Positions 11,089 to 20,321 of a DNA stretch of 44,648 nt are shown here, one piece after another; position 1 is the stretch's first letter; each line of letters opens with the position of its first letter. Under the pieces are notes generated by a model, which saw only the letters and a program-made list of their open reading frames with translations, did not search any database and was not told the DNA's origin. The stretch is from NCBI GenBank assembly GCA_026786005.1, contig JAJAYW010000206.1, forward strand, positions 1 to 44,648. Direction: 5' to 3'. Source of the stretch: Lysobacter sp. (lineage in GTDB: Bacteria > Pseudomonadota > Gammaproteobacteria > Xanthomonadales > Xanthomonadaceae). Made by a program: the position numbers and the translations under genes.

Positions 11089-11834
11089 GCGGCGGGACTG
11101 GGGACTCGGGACTGGGAACTCGGGAAGCGCAGCGTCCCCTGCTCGTTGCGCGCATGGCCGAAGACGACATCCCAGACGCGACCGTTTTCGCGCGTCCCGA
11201 GTTCCCAGTCCCCAGTCCCGCCCCCATCCACATCGCAGGGGTCGATGAAGCCGGGCGCGGGCCGCTCGCTGGGCCAGTCTGCATCGCCGCGGTGGTGTTC
11301 GATTCGGCGCAGCCACGCATCAATGGCCTGGATGATTCCAAGCGGCTGTGCGCTGCGCGCCGCGAATTCCTGTACGCCCGCATCGTCGATCGCGCGTTGG
11401 CGTGGCATGTCGTGTTCATTGATGTCGAAGAAATCGACCGCATCAACATCTATCACGCCACGTTGCTGGGCATGCGTCGCGCACTCGAGGCCGTGGTTCG
11501 ATTGATCGGTGGTGCCGGGACCTGTGTCGCGCGCATCGACGGCAACGCCCTGCCACGCGGCCTGCCTTGCCATGCGGAAGCGTGGATCGGCGGCGACGCG
11601 CGCGATCGTTCGATCATGGCCGCGTCGATCCTCGCGAAAGTGTCGCGCGACCGGCTGATGATCGACTTGCACCAGCAGCACCCGCAATACGGTTTCGATG
11701 CCCACAAGGGCTATGCATCACCGGCGCATCTGGCCGCGTTGAACGAGCACGGTCCGTGCCAGCATCACCGTCGTAGTTTCGCACCCGTGCAGCGCGCCGA
11801 AAACATGAATCGCGAATTGCTGTCTTGCACATGA
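11085..11834 (+). CDS. rnhB: Ribonuclease HII (annotated N-terminus lies in a repeat; true start uncertain)
   Basis: [53 protein letters not shown]; first ~45 aa of ORF encoded by repeat DNA. Confidence 0.93.
   Translation: MSGGTGDSGLGTREAQRPLLVARMAEDDIPDATVFARPEFPVPSPAPIHIAGVDEAGRGPLAGPVCIAAVVFDSAQPRINGLDDSKRLCAARREFLYARIVDRALAWHVVFIDVEEIDRINIYHATLLGMRRALEAVVRLIGGAGTCVARIDGNALPRGLPCHAEAWIGGDARDRSIMAASILAKVSRDRLMIDLHQQHPQYGFDAHKGYASPAHLAALNEHGPCQHHRRSFAPVQRAENMNRELLSCT
11094..11219. repeat. Inverted pair of G-rich 7-nt tandem arrays, family G7, site 2
   Basis: Left: GGGACTG GGGACTC GGGACTG GGAACTC GGGAAGC; right arm read as reverse complement: GGGACTG GGGACTG GGAACTC GGGA. Confidence 0.9.
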
Positions 11835-12026
11835 ATGTCGCCGACATCTGTCATGCAGACCAATAGCAGATGCGATTCGCTCGCAATGGCGTGAAAATCG
11901 CGCTGCATCCTGTCGATGTGACCGCGCGCCATCCTCGCCGACCGGCGACTCGCGGTCCCGCTCCTGACCGGCACGGGAGATGTCCATGAATCTTCGCGCC
12001 CTCGCGCCATCCGAACCGCCGCTGCC

Positions 12027-12610
12027 GTGGATCGTCGGGGGCGCCGTTCGCAGCCACGGACGCAGATCAGTCCGTTGCATCTCGACCATGCGCGTGTCGT
12101 TGACTTCAACGCACTGCTGCACGAACTGCACCCGGACGTGGTCCATGTGGATTCCAAACGACTGGACGCGCTCGCTGACTGGCTGCTGCGTCTTCCCGAA
12201 GATGATGCCCGCCAAGTACTGGATCGTCGCCTGACCCGTTTGCAGCAACTGCGGGCCGTGCTCGATGACACCGATTGGGATGCCGACCCCGCCACGCGCG
12301 CGCGGCTGGCCAAACTCTTCGCCTATCTCGACAACCACGACGACCTGATCCCCGACAGCACGACGCGTCTGGGCCGCCTGGACGATGTCTTGCTGGCCGA
12401 GCTTGCATGGCCGGCCTTCGCCGACGAAGCCGACGACTATGCCGACTAATGCGGTTATCGCCTCGATGCACACCCCACCGGCGCGCCGGAGGATCGCCGG
12501 CATGCGTGGATCGCGGATCGACTGGCCGAACTCGCCGTGCAGCGGCAACGGTTGGCCGTGCGCAATAGCCACTACGCCGCGGTGACGGCAGAGACGTCGT
12601 TCCGGGTCCG
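12027..12610 (+). pseudogene. DUF1232 (YkvA-like) family protein interrupted by an in-frame TAA at 12447-12449
   Basis: ...FAYLDNHDDLIPDSTTRLGRLDDVLLAELAWPAFADEADDYAD* followed in the same frame by CGYRLDAHPTGAPEDRRHAWIADRLAELAVQRQRLAVRNSHYAAVTAETSFRVRWR; family call from remembered motif; ends approximate. Confidence 0.5.
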
Positions 12611-12630
12611 CTGGAGAGCAGCGCTCGCTC

Positions 12631-12663
12631 CGCTGCTGCAAGCCCTCCCCGCCAGGGGAGGGT
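12631..12663. repeat. Short palindrome, CCCTCCCC-GCCA-GGGGAGGG type
   Basis: AAGCCCTCCCCGCCAGGGGAGGGTGGCTGGGG between the DUF1232 remnant and dnaE. Confidence 0.5.
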
Positions 12664-12801
12664 GGCTGGGGATCGGCTCCAGAGACCATCGGATTTCGGA
12701 TTCAACACGGTGTTGTGAACACTTGCGCATTCGCCGCGCTGTCAAGCCTTGCCGCGGTCCGGAGGGCTAGCTACCCTGCAGGTTGACCTCGCGTCGCCAG
12801 C

Positions 12802-15800
12802 ATGTCCGCACGATTCGTTCATCTCCATTTGCATAGCGAGTATTCGCTCGCCGACTCGACGATCCGCATCCCGGAACTCGTGCAGCGTTGTGTCGCCTTG
12901 AACCAGCCTGCGGTCGCCATGACCGACCGCAACAACCTGTTCGGCCTGGTCAAGTTCTACAAGGCGGCGGAAGCGGCGGGCATCAAGCCGATCGCCGGCG
13001 CCGATGTCAGCTTTTCCGAAGGCAAGGACCCGGCATCACGGCTCACGTTGCTGTGTCGTGATCGCGCCGGTTATCTCTCCCTCTCGCGATTGCTGTCCCG
13101 CGCATGGATGGAAGGGCATCGCCACGACGGCGTCGCGGCACATGCAGACTGGCTGCGCGATGAGGATCTCGGCAGCCTGTTCGCCATCGCCGGGCGCCAC
13201 AGCCTCGCTGGCCAGCTTGTCGCCGGCAATCGCCACGAACATGCCGGGCAGTGGCTGGCCGACATGCAACGCGTGTTCGGTGACCGCCTGCATCTGGAAA
13301 TCACCCGCACGCAACGCAATGGCGAAGACGTGTTCAATAGTTTTGCCTTGGGCGCCGCGGCGCAACGTGGAATTCCGGTCGTCGCCAGCAACGACGTGTG
13401 CTTCCTCGATGCGGAAGGATTCGAGGCGCATGAGGCGCGCGTCTGCATCGCGTCGGGCCGCGTGCTTGAAGATCCCAAGCGCCCGCGAGAGTACAGCCGC
13501 GAGCAATTCCTGAAATCCGCCGATGAGATGGCGGCGCTGTTCGACGATGCGCCGGATGCGATCGACAACGCGGTCGATCTCGCCAAACGCTGCAATTTCG
13601 AGCTGAGCCTGGGCAAGTATTACCTGCCCGCCTTCCCCGTCCCCAGCGACCACACGCTGGAAAGCTGGATCCGCACGCAGTCGCGCGAAGGCCTCGCGGC
13701 GCGCCTGGAAAAACACCCACCCGCCGCGGATCGCAGCCGCGACGAGTACGAACAACGCCTCGACCTCGAACTGGGCGTTATCAACGCCATGGGTTTCGCC
13801 GGTTACTTCCTGATCGTGGCCGACTTCATCAACTGGGCCAAGGACCGCGGTATTCCGGTCGGTCCCGGACGCGGCTCGGGCGCCGGTTCGCTGGTGGCGT
13901 GGGCGCTGGGCATCACCGATCTCGATCCGATTCCATATGACCTGCTGTTCGAGCGCTTCCTCAATCCAGAGCGCGTGTCGATGCCCGACTTCGACATCGA
14001 CTTCTGCATGGACCGCCGCGATGAAGTCATCGATTATGTGGCGGCGAAGTACGGCCGTGACCGGGTCAGCCAGATCATCACCTACGGCACCATGGCGGCT
14101 AAGGCCGTGGTGCGCGATGTCGGCCGCGTGCTTGGCTATCCGTACGGGCTTGTCGATGGCATCGCCAAGCTCATTCCGCTAACGCTCGGTGTCTGCCTGG
14201 ACGATGCGCTCGGCGAATCCGATGCGGCGCGCAAGAACCCGGAACTCGCCAGCGCGGAGCTGATCGCGCGCTACCGCAACGAAGACGACGTGCGCGACCT
14301 GCTCGATCTGGCGCGACAGTTGGAAGACCTCACGCGCAACGCGGGCAAGCACGCCGGCGGCGTGGTCATCGCGCCCGCGCCGCTGTCGGAATTTTGTCCG
14401 CTGTTCGCCGAACACGACGGCCAGGGGCTTGGCCGCCATCCGGTGACGCAATTCGACAAGGATGATGTCGAGACGATCGGCCTGGTGAAGTTCGACTTCC
14501 TCGGCCTGCGCACGCTGACAATCATCGATTGGGCGGTCAAGGCGATCAACGTGCGGCGCGCGGCGACCAGCGACGCATCTAATGAAAGCCGGCCCCTGGA
14601 TATCACCACGCTGCCGCTTGACGACGCACGCAGTTACGAATTGTTCGCACGCGGCGAAACCGTGGCCATCTTCCAGTTCGAGTCGCGCGGCATGCGTGAA
14701 CTGGTCAAGCGCGCTCGCCCCGATCGCTTCGAGGACATCATCGCGCTCGCGGCGCTGTTCCGTCCTGGCCCACTCGGATCAGGCATGGATCGCGACTGGG
14801 TGGATCGCAAACACGGCAATGCCGTCGTCAGCTATCCGCATCCATTGCTGGAAACCGTATTGGCGCCGACCTATGGCGTGATCGTGTACCAGGAACAGGT
14901 GATGCAGATCGCGCAGCTGCTGGCCGGCTATTCGCTGGGCGGCGCCGATCTTCTGCGACGGGCGATGGGCAAGAAGAATGCCGTGGAAATGGCCAAGGAA
15001 CGCGCCAAGTTCGAGGCCGGCGCGGCGGCGCGGCAAGTCGACCCGCGCAAGGCCTCGGCAATCTTCGATTTGATGGAGAAGTTCGCCGAATACGGCTTCA
15101 ACAAATCGCACTCGGCCGCGTATTCACTGGTAGCGTACCAGACCGCGTGGCTGAAGACGCATTACCCGGCCGAGTTCATGGCCGCGGTGCTGTCCAGCGA
15201 CATGGACAACACCGACAAGGTGGTCGGGTTCCTCGAGGAAACCCGCGCGATGGGTCTGACGATGCTTCCGCCGGACGTCAACGCCTCCAATTACATGTTC
15301 GAGGCGACCGACGAACGCACGATCCGTTACGGTCTCGGCGCCGTGAAAGGCGTCGGCCGCGGTGCCTGCGAGGCGATCAGCGGCGAACGCGAGCGTGGCG
15401 GCGCATTTGTTGACCTGCTGGAGTTCTGCAAGCGCGTCGAAAGCAACAAGCTCAATCGGCGCGCGCTGGACGCACTGGTCAACGCCGGGGCGCTGGATGC
15501 GCTCGGCAAGAATCGTCCCTCACTGCTGCTGCAATTGCCCGAAGTGCTCAAGGCCACGGAACAACTCGCGCGCGAACGCGATGCCGGCCAGGTGTCGTTG
15601 TTCGGCGGGTCGAGTATCGATGCGCCGGAGATAGACGTGGTGTTGCCGGAAACCGGCGATTGGTCGCTGGCGCAGAAGCTCGGCCACGAACGCGACACGC
15701 TCGGTTTCTATCTTTCGGGCCATCCACTGGATCCGTATCGTGACGAGTTGCAGACACTCATCGGCAGTGACCTCAGCCAACTCGACCGCATCTGGAACAA

Positions 15801-16344
15801 TCGCAACGAGGACGAGCGCCGCGGCTGGCGCCCCGAAAAAACCGTGGTGATCGCCGGCCAGATCGTCGCCTTGCGCAAGAAAGGCGACAGCCAGGCGTTC
15901 GTGCAACTCGATGATGGCCGTGGCCGCATCGAATGCGCCTTCTTCGCCGAAACCTACCTCGAGTACGCGCAATTCCTCACCCGCGATCGCATCCTGGTGA
16001 TCGAAGGCGGACTGCGCGAGGACGAATTCAGCGGCGGCTTCAGCCTGCGCGCGCGCCGCTGCTGGGATTTCCGGCAACTGTGTCCGCAGGCCGCGCAACG
16101 GCTGTCGATGCGGCTGGATTTGCGCGTCCCCGGCACCTACGAACGCGTCGAGGCATTACTGGCCCAACACCGTCCCGGCAGCACGCCGATCCGGCTTGAT
16201 CTGGTGCGCGATGGGGCGGCGGGAACGCTTGATCTCAACGGCGGTTTCGGCGTGCGCGTGGACGCGGACCTGGCGGGCACGTTGCGCACGCAGCTTGGCG
16301 TGCATTCGGTGAAACTGGCCCTGTCGAAGCCTTGGGTGAATTGA
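12802..16344 (+). CDS. dnaE: DNA polymerase III subunit alpha
   Basis: 1180 aa; PHP domain FVHLHLHSEYSLADSTIRI; GPGRGSGAGSLVAWALGITDLDPI; PDFDIDFCMDRRDEVIDYV. Confidence 0.98.
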   Translation: MSARFVHLHLHSEYSLADSTIRIPELVQRCVALNQPAVAMTDRNNLFGLVKFYKAAEAAGIKPIAGADVSFSEGKDPASRLTLLCRDRAGYLSLSRLLSRAWMEGHRHDGVAAHADWLRDEDLGSLFAIAGRHSLAGQLVAGNRHEHAGQWLADMQRVFGDRLHLEITRTQRNGEDVFNSFALGAAAQRGIPVVASNDVCFLDAEGFEAHEARVCIASGRVLEDPKRPREYSREQFLKSADEMAALFDDAPDAIDNAVDLAKRCNFELSLGKYYLPAFPVPSDHTLESWIRTQSREGLAARLEKHPPAADRSRDEYEQRLDLELGVINAMGFAGYFLIVADFINWAKDRGIPVGPGRGSGAGSLVAWALGITDLDPIPYDLLFERFLNPERVSMPDFDIDFCMDRRDEVIDYVAAKYGRDRVSQIITYGTMAAKAVVRDVGRVLGYPYGLVDGIAKLIPLTLGVCLDDALGESDAARKNPELASAELIARYRNEDDVRDLLDLARQLEDLTRNAGKHAGGVVIAPAPLSEFCPLFAEHDGQGLGRHPVTQFDKDDVETIGLVKFDFLGLRTLTIIDWAVKAINVRRAATSDASNESRPLDITTLPLDDARSYELFARGETVAIFQFESRGMRELVKRARPDRFEDIIALAALFRPGPLGSGMDRDWVDRKHGNAVVSYPHPLLETVLAPTYGVIVYQEQVMQIAQLLAGYSLGGADLLRRAMGKKNAVEMAKERAKFEAGAAARQVDPRKASAIFDLMEKFAEYGFNKSHSAAYSLVAYQTAWLKTHYPAEFMAAVLSSDMDNTDKVVGFLEETRAMGLTMLPPDVNASNYMFEATDERTIRYGLGAVKGVGRGACEAISGERERGGAFVDLLEFCKRVESNKLNRRALDALVNAGALDALGKNRPSLLLQLPEVLKATEQLARERDAGQVSLFGGSSIDAPEIDVVLPETGDWSLAQKLGHERDTLGFYLSGHPLDPYRDELQTLIGSDLSQLDRIWNNRNEDERRGWRPEKTVVIAGQIVALRKKGDSQAFVQLDDGRGRIECAFFAETYLEYAQFLTRDRILVIEGGLREDEFSGGFSLRARRCWDFRQLCPQAAQRLSMRLDLRVPGTYERVEALLAQHRPGSTPIRLDLVRDGAAGTLDLNGGFGVRVDADLAGTLRTQLGVHSVKLALSKPWVN

Positions 16345-16360
16345 GCTCTGCCGTTCCTTC

Positions 16361-16384
16361 TCTCCCTCCGGGAGAAGGGAAAAA
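16361..16384. repeat. Partial copy of family B palindrome (CCTTCTCCCTNCGGGAGAAGG)
   Basis: CCTTCTCTCCCTCCGGGAGAAGGGAA between dnaE and accA. Confidence 0.6.
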
Positions 16385-16438
16385 ACGCGTCCATACGGCC
16401 TCAGTTAGACTGCCCAATCTCCTGTTTCCGCTAACCCG

Positions 16439-17398
16439 ATGAACCCCAACTACCTCGATTTCGAGCAACCCATCGCCGACCTGGAAACCAAGATCCAGGA
16501 AATGCGCCATGCCAGCACCGCCCCGGCGGTCAACATTGATGCCGAAGTGCACGCGCTGCAGGACAAGCTGCGACTGCGCACGGCGCAGATCTTCCGCGAC
16601 CTGACACCTTGGCAGGTGTCGCAACTGGCGCGTCATCCGGCGCGTCCGTACACGCTCGATTACCTGCGCGTGATCTGCGACGAGTTCCAGGAACTCGCTG
16701 GTGATCGTGCCTTCGGCAACGATGCCGCCATCGTCGGTGGCCTCGCACGCATCGATGGCCGCAGCATGGTGGTCATCGGTCATGAAAAGGGTCGTGATAC
16801 CAAGGCCAAGGTGCGGCGCAATTTCGGCATGCCGCGACCGGAGGGCTATCGCAAGGCGCTGCGCCTGATGAAACTCGCGGAACGTTTCAAGCTGCCGCTG
16901 CTGACCTTCATCGACACGGCCGGTGCATGGCCCGGCATCGATGCGGAAGAGCGCGGTCAGTCGGAAGCGATCGCGCGCAACCTGCTGGAAATGGCCGAGC
17001 TGAAAATTCCGGTGATCTGCACGGTGATCGGCGAAGGCGGCTCCGGCGGCGCATTGGCGATCGGCGTCGGAGACCGCACGCTGATGCTGGAATACAGCAC
17101 CTATTCCGTGATCACGCCCGAAGGCTGCGCGTCGATCCTGTGGAAGACGGCGGACAAGGCCAAGGATGCGGCCGAGCAGCTGGGCCTCACCGCCAAGCGC
17201 CTGCTCGATCTCGGTTTGATCGACAAGGTCATTCGTGAACCGATCGGCGGCGCGCATCGCAACCCGAAGCAGATGGCGACGCGATTGAAGGCTGTTCTGC
17301 TCAACGAACTCGACACGCTGGAACAATTGCCGATCGAGGATTTGCTGGAGCGGCGATACAAGCGTCTCCGCGGGTATGGCGCGTACGAAGCAGCTTGA
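16439..17398 (+). CDS. accA: Acetyl-CoA carboxylase carboxyltransferase subunit alpha
   Basis: [22 protein letters not shown]...; [27 protein letters not shown]. Confidence 0.97.
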   Translation: MNPNYLDFEQPIADLETKIQEMRHASTAPAVNIDAEVHALQDKLRLRTAQIFRDLTPWQVSQLARHPARPYTLDYLRVICDEFQELAGDRAFGNDAAIVGGLARIDGRSMVVIGHEKGRDTKAKVRRNFGMPRPEGYRKALRLMKLAERFKLPLLTFIDTAGAWPGIDAEERGQSEAIARNLLEMAELKIPVICTVIGEGGSGGALAIGVGDRTLMLEYSTYSVITPEGCASILWKTADKAKDAAEQLGLTAKRLLDLGLIDKVIREPIGGAHRNPKQMATRLKAVLLNELDTLEQLPIEDLLERRYKRLRGYGAYEAA

Positions 17399-17403
17399 TC
17401 CCT

Positions 17404-17542
17404 CTTTCCTTCTCCCTTCGGGAGAAGGTGCCCGAAGGGCGGATGAGGGCGCAGGAATGACTCGCATGGAAACTCCTCTTGATAGTCACCGTCCCACCCT
17501 CATCCGGCGCTACGCGCCACCTTCTCCCGGAGGGAGAAGGAA
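17404..17542. repeat. Inverted pair of family B elements
   Basis: CCTTCTCCCTTCGGGAGAAGGTGCCCGAAGGGCGGATGAGGG ... CCCTCATCCGGCGCTACGCGCCACCTTCTCCCGGAGGGAGAAGG. Confidence 0.9.
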
Positions 17543-17563
17543 TAACCAGCCACTCCCGATTCG

Positions 17564-18865
17564 ATGATCAGCCTCGATCCATTCCTATTGAGTCGCCTCC
17601 CATCCTCGGCACGGTTGTTGATCGCGCTGAGCGGCGGACTCGATTCCACCGCACTGCTGCATTGGCTCTCGCAATACCGTGGCATCGACAAGGCCCGCCT
17701 GCATGCCATGCACGTCCATCACGGCCTGCATTCCGATGCCGATCAGTGGGCAGCGCAATGCCAGCGGTTCTGCAGCGTCATCGGCGTACCGATGCAAATC
17801 GTCAACGTTGATGTCGCACGTGATGGCGGCGAAGGTCTTGAGGCTGCGGCACGCAAGGCACGCTACGCCGCTTTCGCGACTGCAATGAACGACGACGATG
17901 TTCTAGTCACCGCGCATCATCGCGACGACCAGGCAGAAACCTTCCTGCTGCGTGCGCTACGCGCGTCCGGGCCCGACGGGCTGGCATCGATGCGTCCGTG
18001 GCGGCGTTTCGGCAGCGGCTGGCATTGGCGGCCTTTGCTGGATGTGCCGCGTTCCGGACTGTTGGCGCATGCGCGGGAACATGGGCTCGCGTGGGTCGAC
18101 GATCCCAGCAACGCCGACACGGCGCATGACCGCAACTTCCTGCGCCAACGCGTCATGCCGCTGTTGCGCGAACGCTGGCCGCAGGTCGATGCCGCCTTCG
18201 CCCGCAGCGCGGCGCTCAGTGCAGGCGCCGTCGAACTGCTGGCAGACGAGGACGCAGACGCACTGGCATCGGCGCGCACGGCCGACGGGCACGCGTTGTC
18301 CACCGATGCGCTGAAACAGTTGCCGGTCGCACGGCGCGCCCGCGTGTTACGCCACTGGATCGCGGCGCTTGGATTGCCATCGCTGCCGGCCGAAGGTGTC
18401 GCGCAGATCGAGTCGCAATTGCTCGTCGCGCAACACGACACGCAAGCCGAATTCGCATGGTCCGGCGCAATCATCCGGCGTTGGCGCGACGTGCTGCATG
18501 TGGATCTCGAGCGGGATCCGCTGCCCGCCGACTGGCGTATGGAATGGGATGGAACATCGCCACTGCGTTTGCCCACCGGCGATGTACTTCGGCTCGAATC
18601 ACTGGTGGCATTCGAGGCATGGCATATCGTCCACGCACGCCAGGGCGGCGGGCGCATCGTCCTGCCCGGCCGCGATCATTCGCATAGCCTCAAGCACGTC
18701 TTGCAGGAACTTGGCGTGCCACCCTGGCAGCGTGAGCGGTTGCCATTGCTGTCGGACGCATCCGGCGAACTGCTGGCGATCGGCGATCTTGCGTATTCCG
18801 CCGGTTTCGATGCGTGGCTGCGCCAGCACGACGCGCGGGTGGCGTGGATCAAGGCCGGCGATTGA
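17564..18865 (+). CDS. tilS: tRNA(Ile)-lysidine synthetase
   Basis: [20 protein letters not shown]-loop; [27 protein letters not shown]. Confidence 0.95.
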   Translation: MISLDPFLLSRLPSSARLLIALSGGLDSTALLHWLSQYRGIDKARLHAMHVHHGLHSDADQWAAQCQRFCSVIGVPMQIVNVDVARDGGEGLEAAARKARYAAFATAMNDDDVLVTAHHRDDQAETFLLRALRASGPDGLASMRPWRRFGSGWHWRPLLDVPRSGLLAHAREHGLAWVDDPSNADTAHDRNFLRQRVMPLLRERWPQVDAAFARSAALSAGAVELLADEDADALASARTADGHALSTDALKQLPVARRARVLRHWIAALGLPSLPAEGVAQIESQLLVAQHDTQAEFAWSGAIIRRWRDVLHVDLERDPLPADWRMEWDGTSPLRLPTGDVLRLESLVAFEAWHIVHARQGGGRIVLPGRDHSHSLKHVLQELGVPPWQRERLPLLSDASGELLAIGDLAYSAGFDAWLRQHDARVAWIKAGD

Positions 18866-18896
18866 CCCCCACCGTCGCGCCCCGCAAACTTCGCCC

Positions 18897-19154
18897 ATGG
18901 CACGCAAATCGACTGTTGAAACCCAAGCCTCGCCGGTCGCGAATTTCGAGCGTTCGCTGGATGAACTCGAAAATCTCGTCGAGAAGATGGAACACGGCGA
19001 GTTGAGCCTCGAGGAATCGTTGGCCGCCTACGAGCGCGGCGTCGGCCTGTACCGTCGTTGCCAGCAGGCGCTGGAACAGGCCGAACTGCGCGTGCGCCTG
19101 TTGAGTGATCCACAGGACCCGGCGTCGGCGGAACCGTTCCAGCCCGATGCCTGA
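18897..19154 (+). CDS. xseB: Exodeoxyribonuclease VII small subunit
   Basis: [50 protein letters not shown]. Confidence 0.95.
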   Translation: MARKSTVETQASPVANFERSLDELENLVEKMEHGELSLEESLAAYERGVGLYRRCQQALEQAELRVRLLSDPQDPASAEPFQPDA

Positions 19155-19162
19155 GCGCGACG

Positions 19163-20059
19163 ATGCCTGACTACGGCGTGCTTCAGCCGCGCTTCGATGC
19201 ATGGCGCGCGCGTTCCGAAGCGACGCTGGAGCGCATTCTTCCGCCAGCCGATGAATCCCCGCAACGCCTGCATGCCGCCATGCGCCATGCCGCACTCGAC
19301 GGCGGAAAGCGCATGCGTCCGTTGCTGGTGTACGCGACGGGCACCGCGTTCGGAATCGACGCATCGAAACTGGATGCGCTCGGCGCTGCCGTGGAATTGA
19401 TCCATGCCTATTCGCTGGTGCACGACGACCTGCCTGCGATGGATGACGACCGCCTGCGTCGCGGCAAGCCGACCGTGCATGTCGCCTACGACGACGCGAC
19501 CGCAATCCTGGCTGGCGACGCGTTGCAGTCGCTGGCCTTTGAACCGCTCGTGCATTCGGATTTCGATGACGCGATCCGGATCGCGATGCTGCGTGAACTC
19601 GCAGTCGCCGCAGGTTCGCGCGGGATGTGCGGTGGGCAGGCGCTCGATCTCGCCGCGACCGGCGATGACAGTTCCATCTCCGCCCCACAGCTCGAACGCC
19701 TGCATGCCATGAAAACCGGTGTGTTGTTGCGCGCTTCCGTGCGGATCGGCGCACTGGGGGCGCGCGTGGATGCCGCGACTACCGAGCGACTCGATCGCTT
19801 CGCCGATGCACTCGGCCTCGCCTTCCAGATCCGTGACGACCTGCTTGACGTAGAAGGCGACAGCGTCCTGCTCGGCAAGACCGTCGGCAAGGACGCAGCG
19901 CAGGCGAAGGCGACATTTCCTGCGTTGCTCGGCATCGGAGCCTCTCGCGCGCGACTGCATGAACTCGCCCGCATCATGGAAACCGCACTTGCGCCCGATG
20001 GTGAACGAATGGCCGCGTTGGCCGCATTGGGCCACCGCGTCATCGCGCGCGACCATTGA
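19163..20059 (+). CDS. ispA: Polyprenyl (farnesyl) diphosphate synthase
   Basis: AAVELIHAYSLVHDDLPAMDDD first Asp-rich motif; FQIRDDLLD second motif. Confidence 0.94.
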   Translation: MPDYGVLQPRFDAWRARSEATLERILPPADESPQRLHAAMRHAALDGGKRMRPLLVYATGTAFGIDASKLDALGAAVELIHAYSLVHDDLPAMDDDRLRRGKPTVHVAYDDATAILAGDALQSLAFEPLVHSDFDDAIRIAMLRELAVAAGSRGMCGGQALDLAATGDDSSISAPQLERLHAMKTGVLLRASVRIGALGARVDAATTERLDRFADALGLAFQIRDDLLDVEGDSVLLGKTVGKDAAQAKATFPALLGIGASRARLHELARIMETALAPDGERMAALAALGHRVIARDH

Positions 20060-20098
20060 CCCGAGCTTGCGCAATTGTGGGTGCGCGAATGAAAGTTC

Positions 20099-20197
20099 GT
20101 AGCCCGGATATCCCCGGACTTGATTTGGGGCATCAGGGGCTTTTCGTAACGTCACCAAGATCCCCGGGTGCGGCCTGTGGCCATACCCGGGCTACGC
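20099..20197. repeat. Inverted repeat, family D (GTAGCCCGG...CCGGGCTAC)
   Basis: CGTAGCCCGGATATCCCCGG ... CCCCGGGTGCGGCCTGTGGCCATACCCGGGCTACG. Confidence 0.75.
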
Positions 20198-20222
20198 ACT
20201 TGCTGCCGTGATCCGTGAGAAG

Positions 20223-20244
20223 CAGCGGAGCAAGCTCCGCTCTA
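20223..20244. repeat. Short palindromic repeat, family E (AGCGGAGCAAGCTCCGCTCTA)
   Basis: AGCAGCGGAGCAAGCTCCGCTCTAC; half-copy CAAGCTCCGCTCTACT at about 35567-35582. Confidence 0.55.
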
Positions 20245-20321
20245 CACAAGCAACAGACTGCTGACCGCATACCGCATGGTTTGCCGTTGTACTTGCCGAC
20301 ACGCGGCCGCGCTGCGTTCGG

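Noticed and set aside
11094-11128. Simple sequencing/assembly low-complexity artefact
   Set aside because: The same 7-nt phasing and inverted-pair layout recur at four loci with different unit sequences, which an artefact would not produce.
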